Below are positions 52,471-64,000 of a DNA stretch of 64,000 bases, one piece after another. The translations under genes and the position numbers were made by a program. Each line of letters begins with the position of its first letter. Positions within the stretch are counted from its first letter, which is position 1. A model generated the notes under the pieces. The model was given only the letters and a program-made list of their open reading frames with translations, did no database searches and was not told where the DNA came from. The DNA is from Nymphaea colorata (Eukaryota; Streptophyta; Magnoliopsida; Nymphaeales; Nymphaeaceae), in NCBI RefSeq assembly GCF_008831285.2, contig NC_045147.1, positions 19,658,581 to 19,722,580 on the forward strand. The letters are read 5' to 3'.

Positions 52471-54747
52471 ATTTTTTTTAGGGGCGGGCCAAATGAGAGT
52501 TGGGTTTATTAGGTTGGATTTGGTTAGGATCAAACTGAACTTACATTCAAAAAATACATAGAACCAAAAAAAAAAATTCAATTTTTATATTGTAATTTTT
52601 TTTTTTCATTTGGGCATTGGGCGACGTATCTAATACTCAGTCCGGTCTGGCTCGGGCCTGGGTTCGAAAATTGCATTAATAACAAATAAGAAATTTCATA
52701 TTTGTAGCTTGGTAATCTCCTATTTATTCTCCCCTTTATTTCAGCTTCACTATATCCCCGCCATTCCTTGTGATAACATTGTTCCTTGTTGCAACAAATT
52801 GCTGCTCTCCATTCTTCTTCTACACCACCTTGATCCCTAATAGCTTTATAAAATTTTCGAGCTCGCAATTTTTTCAATCGCAGCAGGTCTGCATGGCTAT
52901 TGAGGTTGATGCTTTGGGTCAGTAATCTGTTGAGATTGGGAGAACTGTTTAGTGGAGCATACTGGCCTCTCGTCAAATTATCTGCAAATCAGAAAATTAA
53001 GGCAGTATTTTCTTGCGCCGCTTATTAACTATTCTAAATTCAACAATATAATTAAACACTACGCATAATCATGCAATGTCTCTTACAAAGGACATTGTGT
53101 GATTTGAATGTGTTGCAAGAACATATGATCCAAGAACACAATATTCTTTTTATCAGCTGCCCCTACCCCTATATGCACGTTAATACTTGCATTTGATCAC
53201 AATTTGAAGTATGTCGAGATCTTACCACTTGGTACCAACACAATTCTGAACCCTAAAGATAATGAAAGTGATTAATCATTCTGTTCACTTGAAATTGAAC
53301 ACATAGCCTCCTTGAAAATAAAAGGCTAAACTCCAAATTCCACACTCCTTGCTAAGTGTAGGAAGTCTGGACCTCCAAGAAGGCAGCTTTTTCTAGCAGC
53401 TAAAAACTCAAAAAACTCGGCAACTTGACACTTCAACCACCTAAATAAGTGAAAATGTCACTCCCAAGAAAAAAAAGTGTTGGAGCCATAAATTTAAGTG
53501 AGAGAAAGGCACATGTTGTACATTACATTCGTAATTGAAGATAGGCACATGGGTCACCTTTATATTTATATAAAGCCTTTTATTTTTTGGCATGTCATAC
53601 AGTTGTGCCCCTTGGCTTATAGTTATATGTTGTTGGATATAAATACATGTGGAAGTTTAGTTTCTTGAGTCGTTTGTAATAAAATTAATAAATAAGAATG
53701 GGTACAGTTGCAGGTTCGAGTATTTTGAATGTGTAGAAATTTATGTTCAGAACTTGGTAGATTTAAGAAAAAAGACCCATTAAAGTGCCAATATGACAAG
53801 CTAGCCTTAGATAAAAATGCATCTCACGAAATGTATTTTCGTTATGACTTTCAATTTCCTTCGACTCGAAGATCGTACCCTTGGATACAACTTTTTGAAA
53901 TTTTTATTATGGGACCACGGGTTTCTGGAAACTAGCAAAAAGGGGCCTACCTATCTGCCAGCAAACCTTATGTGAGCGCCTAATGGAATTTTATCTTCTT
54001 TTCTTCCCAATAAATGTTTCACTTGCTAAAGAAAATACGGAAGTGCAAGCACAAGAAAGTAACGGAGTTTTTGCAAGACGATGGACGTTAATCTGAGACA
54101 ACCTTGTGGCAGTTTCTGGAGAGGTTTATGCATTAAAAGGAAAATCTCAGAAATAAGGGGTCGTTTCTGAGATTATCGGTCCATGTCCAAATCGAAAAAG
54201 GGTCTGATTAGCAGCAACCAAATCTAAATTAGAAAATTATGTGATAGTATTGAATTTGATAAGAAGCAAAAAAAACATGAATTTTTATGAGTAAAAATTA
54301 TATCCAGAGCAGATTTTGTTCCAGATCCCAACCAAATCCGATAAGAAGAAACCGATCTGAATCTGGGAATTTTTATCGTCCAACTTATCAAACGCGAATC
54401 CGATCTCAGGTAGACTGAGAATTTATTTTAAAGATCGGAGTGTGAGAACGACAGGTCAGATCTATTCCACCCCTCAACCAATACTTGAAGAACGACACAT
54501 ACCTTTCTGTTAATCATAGATTCGATAGGCGGCTACCATAATTATTTCCGTTCTCATCCGTAACTTCCACTTTACTGGGATAACCTTCTTTATTTTTTCT
54601 TCCATAAGTTTTTTTTACTCAGCGTTACTCCACATATGACCTCTCGTTTTCATCTTCTCAGATCCTGAAGTTGGGTCATTTTCACTGCATCGCCTGCAGC
54701 AATGCATGTGCTTTGAATCCAAAAGAGAAAAACAAATGCAAATCTCC

Positions 54748-54820
<73 letters not shown>

Positions 54821-54823
54821 CAC
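54748..54823. repeat. Compound microsatellite (CT)n(AT)n(AC)n
   Basis: CT units run into AT units and then a short GACACACACAC run. No gene is nearby. Confidence 0.93.
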
Positions 54824-57800
54824 CGTATGAACATGTAATTCTTGACAGGAAAAATGGACATCCTTTTTTAGCAACTTGTCCTCACCACCGATTTCAATTT
54901 TAATTTTCGTAAGGTGACTAGTTTTCGCTTAGTTACAAGCACATTAAGTAAGAAAACTGGTATTAGTAAAAAGACAAAAATAAAAAAAAGGGAAACCTGA
55001 ACGAAGTTCGCTATTATACACAAAATTTTAAATTTTTTCCCAAGTAGAGAAACTTTATTTTATATGCGGGTCCAGACCACTTGCAAATATATTTAACATT
55101 ACATTTCGTGCAAGTTAGTGGCCCAACTGCTCAAAGTTAGAAGAAACGACTGATAAATTCCAACTGACACACAGCCTCCTTTCAACCACCTACCGATTTC
55201 TATACAATGACTAAATCACCGATTTCTTTAAATGCATCATCTGAAAACTGAGCATTCAGCAAAGAGAAAATATGGGAAACGAACATGCTACCACCCCACC
55301 TGCTTTTATGTATAAAGAACTTGAAATCACTAAAATCCTAAGCAACTACTTCTAGCATTTCTTTTAGGATTTCGGGTGAGTTCAAGAAAATCCCATCACC
55401 TCCAAGTGGGTGTGTCAAACGCCCCTCATGGCGATCAATGAGATCTAGAAATAGTTTGTGCTTAACGATATCTATGTTCCTTTGAGAACATCGTCTTTCA
55501 ACTTGACTTGACTCCTAATGTTAATTCCTTTTGGCAATTAAAGGTTAAGGAGGCCTTTCCTCCCTGCGAATTTTGACTCCTAATACTACACAGTGAATTG
55601 AGAAAACACGTTCAGACCTAGGCTAGTCAAGCATAATCTATGTTAACTCTAAGCGGCGGCTGTTGATGTTGGTGCTGGTGCTGGTGCTTCTCCGACACAG
55701 TATGTCCGATGCAGTCAGTTGAATCGGACCAAAAATGACAAATTTTAAATGCAAATTTGACTAAACTAGCTCTAATACAAAAATCTTGGATGTAAATATA
55801 AATATATAAAACTACTAAACACTTAAATAACCATATAACAAATGGCATATCCATATATATATTATCACCACATCCGCACCTAAGTTTTTTTAGTTACCAC
55901 ACCCACACCAACACCCATGTGACGACATAGAGCATAATAGTTGAATTGAGGTGGAACCCAGTCCAGAAATTGACAAAGAACCCGTATCAGATTCGATCCA
56001 TTAGCAACTCTATCTGGAATATTGTTCTGGCAACAGGTGACACAGCATTTTCCAGCCAAAATTATCAGATCCGATCTCACGGGCGTGTTCACATGGCATA
56101 GACCAAAACCAACGGCAGAAATGAAAATTTCACAAGAACCAATCAGGACGACGTCAGTATACAGGTTCCAAGTGGATCATAGCGGGACGGCTTCTGCCCT
56201 GACATGCATCAACCATGTCCTTTTCAAACTCCACTATTGTGGCGACCTCAGCGAAGAAAAATAATGTGAGACTGCCATCTTCGTTGGGTCATTCATCTCG
56301 TGAATTCAGTCAGAAATTCTCAGGAACATGGGTAATTATATAAAATGAGATAAAATATTAAAAGATTTCAGATCTACAGTAAAACGGTTTTCTCTATGTT
56401 TGGTGAAGGGGCAGATAAACATTGCATGAAATTTAGAATAGTTATTCCGGTGAATAACAGAGTTTACAGAGAGCATGTTTTGAGTGCCAAGGAAGGAAGG
56501 CACTGCTTCGAACGACTTCAATATTGGAAAATAAGCAATTGGGTAGAGAATTCCATGGAAACCGAAAACCAAGCATTTCATCGAGCTGAAGGAAACTGGA
56601 TTGCTTCGAGGGTGCATGGAAAGCTAGATCATCTAGGAGATGGCCCATGTGCAGTCACGAGATAGTTGAAGCAAAATTTGAAGCGGGAATCAGAAAAGGA
56701 TTGTCCTGTTCTTCGTCCTTCTCACCAGTAGCATCTGTGTTGCCCTCATTCAATTCCCTCGTTACAAAGATATTCCTCTCCCGTATTCCTGCCTATCTCC
56801 AAAACCTGCCTACTGGCATTTCTTGGAAACTTGGCTATTTTGTCATGAGATCCTTTGGAAATCGAGAGAGGAAAAAAAATACCTATCTTGAAACCATTAT
56901 GATCTTTGTGGCATTAACATCATGTTATTAATGCAACATTAATTTATTTAATGTAAGCTAATATTGCTTACTTTTCTAGTATGTTTCTATATTTTCCTTT
57001 GAAACTTGTCCTGTTGAGAACGACAAAACTATGGTTGCCAATCACCATTGAATCAACAGTAAAAATCTGGTGACAGGGGCTTTCCTTCACACGGATCTAT
57101 CAAGAGGTGAAATTCTCTTTTTCTGTTTCTATTCGACTCCTTGGAGGGAAGCAACAGTATGGTAAAATGGAATGCGTTTTCCAGTGCAGTCACCTAAACA
57201 GGAACCAATAATGCGTTTGTCTATCTTTCATCCCCAATAATCAGGAGCAAAGCAGGCATTCAAGTGTTACTAGTTGATGCAATGGCGGTCCCTTTTCTTG
57301 ATAAGGACATGAGTTATCGCAATTACCTACCTTCCTTACATAAAGCCACAAATAGTGCCGCAGTAAGGAAAAACCATCATTTTCTGATTTTCTCTCCTCA
57401 TCCATCTCTGTCCCGACTATAGAAGATAACCAAAAGTAAAGACAACTACAAGATCTAAACAAACTCGCACACGAACTGAAAGGAAGTTGCGCAGAAACTA
57501 TTTCAACCACCACATAGGAGAGAAAGAAAAATAGGGCAGATAATGAAGAGAAGTTTGTCTTTCTTTTGTATTTCTCCTAGCTTGAAGCTGAAAATTCCAC
57601 GCAAGGAATAAACAAACCAATAACAAGAGAAATGGGCACCCTGTTCTCCGATTCCATTTCTTGCACCAAAGGGGAAAAAGAAAAAGAAAAGCTAAGAAAA
57701 GAGCAAAATTTTCATTAAAATCTATCTGTGACGGGGTGTAACAATCATTTCTTCTGTTCATAAACAACGGTGGTGATTCTTCCTTTCCTGTTTCATCTCA

Positions 57801-57824
57801 AAAAGAAAGATCCACACAGATTAG

Positions 57825-58550
57825 TTAGGAGCAACAAGAGGGGCACCTCATCAATCCGTTCTCGTTGCAGATGGAGCATGATCTGAACCCTCCCTTCTCG
57901 CTGTAGCACTTGTGGCTGCCGTCGCACTCGTAGCAGAGGACGAACCTCAGCCCCCCGCAGCACTCGCAGAGGTCGGTGGCCTCCGGCAGGCCCTCGAGGT
58001 ACCGCTTGAGCTCGCCGGATTCGTGCAGCTGCCGGATCTCCTCCGCGCCTCCCATGTACCTCCCGCCGATGAACACCCTCGGAAGGCTGAGCCGCCTCCC
58101 CAGTATCGTCTCCAGCTCCCTCAGGAACCCGGCGTCCATCGAGAGGTCTCGCTCATCGATCGGGACTCGGAAGCCCTTCAGAATGAATCGGACGGCCCGG
58201 CAATCCTCGAAGGTCTTCCTCACGACCCTCAGGCTCGTGAAGTAGAGGACGATCTTCTTCTCCGACCCCTTTGGAGCGTCCGGGTGGAGACCCCATCTCT
58301 CCAAACCGATGGCTTCGCCGTGTTCGCTTGCATCGTCTTCAGATTTTAGGACACCAGAGGCCGGGAGGGAGTCGCAGCGGAGCAGAGAGGCAGAGATTCG
58401 AAGTGGGGAGGAGTCGATGCGGCGGAGGAGGGAGCCCTTGCGGGGGGCCTCGCCTTCGCAGAGGACCTGGACGTCTTTGAAGGAGGAGAAACAGAAGGAT
58501 GTGTTTGGCTGTAATCTCCGTCGACCGGATTTTCCCCACGGCGACCACAT
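57825..58550 (-). CDS. Glutaredoxin-like protein with C-terminal CxxC zinc knuckles
   Basis: Intronless ORF of 241 residues. A variable Ser/Arg-rich N-terminus (1-95) precedes a glutaredoxin fold (about 98-187): KKIVLYFTSLRVVRKTFEDC, VPIDERDLSMD, LPRVFIGGRYMGGAEEIRQL and a final helix. The catalytic CPxC is absent. The corresponding place reads TSLRVV, with one Cys at 117, so disulfide reductase activity is doubtful. The C-terminus carries four Cys pairs, at 195/198, 206/209, 225/228 and 236/239, resembling DnaJ-type zinc knuckles. This architecture is the plant At5g39865/At3g57070-type glutaredoxin family (recognised by pattern), whose exact function is unclear. The ATG at 58550 follows a long GA/CT-rich leader; the next Met is far inside, so this start is the most likely. 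Confidence 0.9.
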   Translation of the reverse strand: MWSPWGKSGRRRLQPNTSFCFSSFKDVQVLCEGEAPRKGSLLRRIDSSPLRISASLLRCDSLPASGVLKSEDDASEHGEAIGLERWGLHPDAPKGSEKKIVLYFTSLRVVRKTFEDCRAVRFILKGFRVPIDERDLSMDAGFLRELETILGRRLSLPRVFIGGRYMGGAEEIRQLHESGELKRYLEGLPEATDLCECCGGLRFVLCYECDGSHKCYSEKGGFRSCSICNENGLMRCPSCCS

Positions 58551-58640
58551 TGAGGGATCTGATGAAGTCTCAGATAAACCAAAAGAAGCTGAAAGGGTGG
58601 GTAGACGAAGAAAGAGAAATCGCTATGACGCTTCAAGCAA

Positions 58641-58677
58641 GACTCTCTCTCTCTTCCTCTCTCTCTCCCCCTCCTCA
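58641..58677 (-). promoter_or_regulatory. CT/GA tract in the glutaredoxin-like gene leader
   Basis: A pyrimidine run on the plus strand (GA on the transcribed strand) about 90-130 bases upstream of the ATG. Another lies at 58918-58959. A TATAAA-like sequence on the minus strand at 58776-58781 could be the TATA box. Function is inference. Confidence 0.35.
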
Positions 58678-58959
58678 CAAAGGATGAGAAGAACCGACTG
58701 GCAGAACAGGAAAGGCGGAGAAGGGTTTGGAGGGAGAGGGGTTGGCTTGTTGCCTCCTCTTTTTTAGCTGGGCAATGGTTTATAGAAAGAGGAAAAATAT
58801 AGAAACAGGGGAATGGGGATGTGGGAATTGTTTCTTTCGCCTCTCTCTCTATCTGTATTTGCGTGGGCACTCTCTCTTCTGGAGGAACTGGAAAAGCGGG
58901 TGTTTGCTTTTGGCTTTTCTCTCTCTCCCCACCTCCCTTCCTCTCTCTTTCTCTCTCTA

Positions 58960-61281
58960 GATTGTTGGTGTGATTTATGATGGTGAGCGATAGGTGCTTC
59001 AGATTTACTGTCTTTTTCTTAAAGCCACCCTTTCACTTTGCAGCTTAGTGAAAGACGGTGTCTTATTTTGTTGACACAGTCAATCTGGCAATCCTTATCT
59101 ATTTTCCTTCGCCTTCTTCCAGCTTTCTTCTTTGGCAAGTCTGCAGAAGCAAGAAATGCACAAGAATCCACTCTTAAAATTTAGGGCTTCTGCCGTCATC
59201 GTGTGTTGTTTCAATTTTAAATTGGTGCTTTTCCATAAGGCTAGCTGTTTGTTTCCCTTGGACGGAATTTTTTTTTTTAAAAAGACGATTGCAGGTTTTT
59301 ATCTAAAAAAAATAAGAGAATGCCATCGTTTTCAAACCTCTCATTAAATATATGGATGTTATAATTGAGGCATTTCAATTTTCAAAGGCTAGCTGGAGTT
59401 GGGCTGCCTCACAGGGGTTCATTTATTTAAGTATTGATGAGATGAGGATGAACTCAAACTACCCATTCATTGTCAATATATATAATTAGATTATGAACCA
59501 ACCGCCGGTGAAAATGAGTTGAATGTCTTACGAAAGAAAAACATATGCAATTTGAGTTTGAGGCCCCAATTACTGACACACGAAGCCTAATCCAGCTTTC
59601 ATTGATTCTAGACTAACCGTTATGCAGATTGAAGGCGTCGTTCTAACCTAATGAAATGGCTAAAATATGTGATGTTGATCAGAGACAGTTGATAACTCAC
59701 CAAACTTCAATTGCTGAGAACATGCTTGCTTGCTTGTCCCTATGCGAGAAAAAGGACCGAGAAACTGTCTCCTGTTTTTATAATATAAAGTTCGAAAACC
59801 CAATAAAAGTATTCACTTCCCTTTAGGTGCACATGAGGGCGCCTTAAATATTAGACGACTTTTCCATTTGGATCTTTTTCTTTAAAGAAAGAGAGCTTAG
59901 AGGCTTTGCCATATATTTGTCTTCGTCTCTAAAGGCACCAACATATCTATCCATCTGCAAGACTTCAAACTAGTAGATCCCACAGGTTAACACATCTCCT
60001 TCTTATTAGGTATGAGAGGGGAAACGATCATGACTTTAGGTCCCACCACTGACATCCACTCTCTCTACATAATATATATGTTATACATGTAACAACAAAA
60101 AGATTATGTGGTCCATTTCAAGCACAGCCACCTTTCTTTGGGGGCTTATGAAAGACATAATTTGCATAAATTATTGCTAGAGAGTCAATAATCATGGTGG
60201 TCCTACAGCAATTGTATATTCTGATAACTTACAACATTGCTTTTTCTGCCCTCAAACTTATCTGCCACAGTTGCTTTCGGTTTCAGTCACTGAACTTCCG
60301 TAGCAGATCTCGCGGAGTTCAGTTCTTAAGCACAATTTTATTAAATTGGTGTCGACGAAGCCCTTTTTCGCTCATGAAAATTTATACTTTTAAGGAAAAA
60401 ACATGAGCTGTTTTGTTTCTTTTCTTCAATTCGAGTTATGTGAAAGCAATTACAGAAGGATCTATAATGCTCGCAAGATGGGCTGCACTCGTACAGCCTG
60501 TTGGTGAAAATGATTACGGGGAGGTGAATTCATTATCCTATTGTTGGTGGTGGTGGTAGATCTAATCGTTAGGTTGGTAGAAATGACCGAGCATTTGTCC
60601 AAAAGAGGTTTCTAGAAAATTGGTCATGATGGCACGTGCTTCTGCACAGTTCTGTTCGCAGAAAAGAGAGAAAGAAGACAAGAAAGAGGCTGATCCAAGA
60701 AAAATTTTGTACCTTCTTACTTTTGATCAGCAAGCTCGGGTTACAGTGAATAGAGATCATGAGCTTCGTGTACTGAATTCTGCACTCTGCTTTAAGCACT
60801 TCAAATTCCAAGCTAAATGGATGGAGCCCTTGTAGTCAACCAAAGCAAGTTGTATACGCAACCTATTATAAAAATCCAGTACATGCTAATACATTAATGC
60901 TGACATTCTAAAGGAATGATAGATATTCCATGTGATTATTTCGTGAAATTTTTGCAGCCTCCATGAGTTGGAGGATTTCATCTACAGAGTGGTAGGATAC
61001 AAGAATTTCACAGTTTTTCTTCTTTGAAGTGGTAACTGCTGTTCGGAACTCTTTGGATTTTACTTATGTGAGTAGGTTTTTGAAAAATTTATAAACAAAA
61101 CAAGCTAAAAGCCAAAGTATATACAGTCCGCAAAATGTAAGTAAGCTTCATGGGACTATATAATCAACAATGGTCCAACAAGGCTTTCGATTAATACATG
61201 TCAGAGTGCTAATAAATGTACAAATGGAACTTAGCCATTATGTGAAGCCGTAGAGTTAAGTAACCGATAAATAATTATGCA

Positions 61282-61312
<31 letters not shown>

Positions 61313-63040
61313 ACATATATATATATATCAGGGATAGACTATGGGTAGCAATTTGTGAAGCTGCAAAGAATAGTTAAACGTTGAGTAATATGTCACCCGT
61401 TGATTGCAAATTAAGGAAAACTATGGACCTGCCAGCAGAAGAACGTGGACGAGAAAATGGCAGATAAAAACTATATTCAAGCATATCTATCAGTCTTTTT
61501 TCCCTCTCTTTAACCAATTAATTGTACATGAAAAACTATATTCAAATATAAGAAGGCTGTTTGCTATTCAAATTGAAAACTGATACAACTTGATCAGAGA
61601 ACTTTCTTAAAAAGTATGTCGATACATCAGATACAGTGCTTTTCATCTGTACTACTTAAAGAATCTGAGAAGGACATTAATAATCGAAAAAATATTGCAG
61701 AGTCATGAGAAAAGCTTGTTTTTTAAACTTCAAGTCACTTCTCACTTGATATTTTTCTAGTGATGCAGGCCAATCTGGACCTGCAATGTTGCTGTTTTAA
61801 TGGTGAAGTGGATGCTGCAGTCTGGTGAACAACAAAAGCAAACTTTTGTGTAATACTCATTCCTTCATTTTCTGTCAATAAAAGGCTTGGGGAGACTTTT
61901 TCCCTGAAATTTGCACAAGGCAAACTCGACTAGCCTAATTGAACTTGGCAGAAGCTCAATTACAATAAAAAATGAGATTAACTTGCCTATTTTTGTGCTT
62001 TTGTGCTTGGTTGAGAAGCTTGGCTAAGAAACATTATTCTATATTTTTCTGAACTTTTACGTTCAAATATTGGCAGGGGTTTCTTTCTCTGCTTTCCAAC
62101 AACATGTACACGTCCTATTCTGGGAAATCGAGCTGAGCTTGAGCTTCGGTAATCTGTACCCAAGCTTCAGCTTCTTCAGCTCAAGCCTAGCGTTTCTCTA
62201 GTCGACTCAAGTTTGAGCAGTCTAATGTCAGTTTCACACAAGCTCACGTGAAAACTTAGCTGTGTTAAAATTTTCCAGAATTACAGCACTAAGGGGTTGT
62301 TTTTGAAATATGAACACTCTTATCACGAGTTTGTCTTCAAGATTGGAGCAGATTAATGAAACGCTAGAATGATTGGAGCAAATTTATGGATCGTTAATCA
62401 GAACTAGTACTGTTCATGGTTGGAGCAGATTTATAGACCACCAAACATGTATACTTTTATTTGGGGCAAATTCATGGAACACTAACATTAGTGTTCATGT
62501 TCATGCTGTAGAAATGATCCATACTAGGCTGCTACAAAAGTTTTTTTTTTCACAAAACACGTTTGTTTTGTATATTTTGAACCTCCTAAGTCAAAGATGG
62601 TTGTGCCTATTAAGATGAAGAGAAAAAACTAAGAAATGGGCATCACAAGTGTTATACGTCTAAAGTCTATCTGAAAAAAGTTAAGCGGGGGACTAATGAA
62701 ATTGTTCAGAGAGGCAAAGTCTCTTTCAATCATTTTATCAATCGGTTGTTATGCACACCATATTTCCTATCCAGAACGGTCGTTGGTAGGAATTTGGCAA
62801 GGAGGCGGCATTGGTATGTCAGACTTTTTCTTTTTCTCCTTCTCTGAGGCTGAATGGTGAAGAACACAGAAAAGAAAATATACATACGTAGGCATAAGTG
62901 GAAGAGGGCACATATGTATTTTTTAAAATTTTATATAAAAGCTTAAATTTATTTTTCAAAATTTTTACATGGGTCGGAATAAAACTTTTAAAATGTGAAC
63001 ATTGAAATTTTTATTTTTCAAATAAGGGGGTGCTATAGTG
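58960..63040. other. Intergenic region, no gene recognised
   Basis: AT-rich sequence with ORFs under 85 codons and no domain. It includes an AC microsatellite followed by a TA run at 61282-61328. Around 62,290-62,520, repeated GATTGGAGCA(A/G)AT and AAATTCATGGAACACT blocks look like a degenerate MITE related to the 17.7-kb cluster. Confidence 0.5.
61282..61328. repeat. AC and TA microsatellites
   Basis: About 13 AC units followed, after a short spacer, by a short TA run. Confidence 0.85.
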
Positions 63041-63047
63041 ACGCTCG

Positions 63048-63192
63048 AAAACCAGGTTTTGAAAGCAAAACCAAGTATTGGTTTCAAAACCCGGTTTTTT
63101 GAGTTTGAAGAAAACCCAGTTTTGACAAAAACTGGTTTTGTAAAATGATGTAAAGAACCTGATCCCCTTTAGTTTTTCAAAAACCAGGTTTT
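63048..63192. repeat. Cluster of AAAACCnGGTTTT palindromes
   Basis: Six dyads of closely related sequence lie within 145 bases: 63048-63060, 63068-63084 (AAACCA/TGGTTT), 63086-63098, 63111-63123, 63127-63139 and 63179-63192. The first and last are in opposite orientation relative to the centre, as in a fold-back element. Confidence 0.8.
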
Positions 63193-64000
63193 CAATGTGC
63201 CAACCAGTCAAAAAAAAAAAAAGAAAAGAAATTTAAGACTCATTAAATAATTTGGTTTATATCAAACGTAATGTTTACAAAACTGGATTAAAAGAGAGTA
63301 GCCATGGCCCCTGTCGGCTCCCCCCGACTCGGCGATACGTGAAGTCAAGTGCGGTGCGCCATGGAAATAGCTGGCTAGAAGGGAAAAGTCGAGAGCGAGA
63401 CTCCTGAAAATGGAGGCAGATGGAGAAAGGATATTTGGCTTCCGACTATTTCGCTCATGTCTACTTGATCTAACCAGGGCGTCAGCATCCCAACTTTTTC
63501 CGAGCTACTTTCGTTTTTAGGATGTTGGCATATTTGTCGGGGAGTTCTAAGGACAAAGATCATAATCTTGGATTTCAAATTTTATTAGAAAGTTAATCAC
63601 ATAATTTGAAGAGACAAAAATTTCTTTTAATCGCTTCCATTTTGTTTACAGTTTCAAACTTGGGCTGAATGTTTTCTGACAAATTAGTTACAATCTAAGA
63701 AGTCCCAGTAATTTGATTGGTGAAAAATTTCAGCTGCCTTTTAGTGATGTAAATTCATCGGATATATGTTTCTCGATCTGATTCCAGAACTGTTTAACTG
63801 GATCCATAAAAAAGATTAGGACCCAACGAACACAGGTTTGATCCAATTGCGTATCAAAGACGGAGATTCTGGTTGTTGGACCAGTTCCAATCGAACAACA
63901 AAAGTATTATCTTATATTGCTTTCAATTGGAGTAAATTCGATTGACCACAATCCAAACAATTTTCTTCTTCATTTGCGAGTGCCTCCTAAAATTGTAAAG

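Larger units (their letters stand above)
48925..57824. other. Large intergenic region with repeats, no gene recognised
   Basis: Nearly 9 kb without a supported gene. Contents seen: an imperfect GA-rich repeat (50630-50795), a 41-bp minisatellite (51589-51790), a GC-rich island (52085-52470) ending in a poly-A-like run, and a CT/AT/AC microsatellite (54748-54823). The largest ORFs (49309-49791, 52160-52561, 52578-52976) show no domain, and the 52-kb ones follow the local GC composition. Confidence 0.5.

Noticed and set aside
52160-52561. 133-codon plus-strand Arg/Gly-rich ORF
   Set aside because: All frames are open because of the local GC-rich repeat; no family resemblance.
52578-52976. 132-codon minus-strand ORF
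   Set aside because: No recognisable domain, low-complexity Lys/Asn-rich end formed by the poly-A region, and no promoter or splice evidence.
57912-58349. 145-codon plus-strand ORF opposite the glutaredoxin-like gene
   Set aside because: Shadow frame of a GC-rich intronless CDS; the minus-strand protein has clear family motifs.

Overview
The window is nuclear DNA from a flowering plant. The genes carry many short GT-AG introns in AT-rich sequence, and the intergenic space holds simple repeats and small fold-back elements. The protein set is also plant-type: a receptor-like protein, a RALF peptide, a laccase, a GH27 alpha-galactosidase and a plant GRX/zinc-knuckle protein. The species cannot be fixed from the sequence alone. 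No prokaryotic, organellar or viral gene block was seen.

Layout. 1-456 (+): 3' end of an LRR receptor-like protein cut by the window edge. 457-5713: intergenic repeats. 5714-14932 (+): alpha-galactosidase, 15 coding exons, with a decayed copy of exon 5 inside intron 5. 17042-21549 (-): mitochondrial Mn superoxide dismutase, 6 exons. 22467-25308 (-): secreted laccase, 6 exons. 25.4-30.8 kb: no gene recognised. 30832-34565 (+): RPN11, the proteasome-lid deubiquitinase, 6 exons. 35595-40276 (-): SAM50, the mitochondrial outer-membrane beta-barrel assembly protein, 4 exons. 42200-42418 (-): a small RALF-like secreted peptide with a short first disulfide loop. 44934-47791 (-): importin beta-1, 2 coding exons plus an inferred 5'UTR intron. 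48.9-57.8 kb: no gene recognised, only minisatellites, microsatellites and a GC-rich island. 57825-58550 (-): intronless glutaredoxin-like protein with C-terminal CxxC zinc knuckles. 58.6-64 kb: no gene recognised, with a cluster of short palindromes near the end.

The genes are unrelated housekeeping and cell-wall or signalling genes, and there is no operon or biosynthetic cluster. Two convergent pairs occur (alpha-galactosidase/MnSOD and RPN11/SAM50). Exon joins were worked out by hand from splice sites, reading-frame phase and family conservation. The seven complete conserved genes all give uninterrupted proteins of normal length: 431, 231, 594, 308, 531, 879 and 241 residues. No clearly new biological system was found. 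The most unusual items are the duplicated alpha-galactosidase exon, the divergent RALF peptide, an inverted pair of A-rich repeats, and the palindrome cluster at 63.05-63.19 kb.
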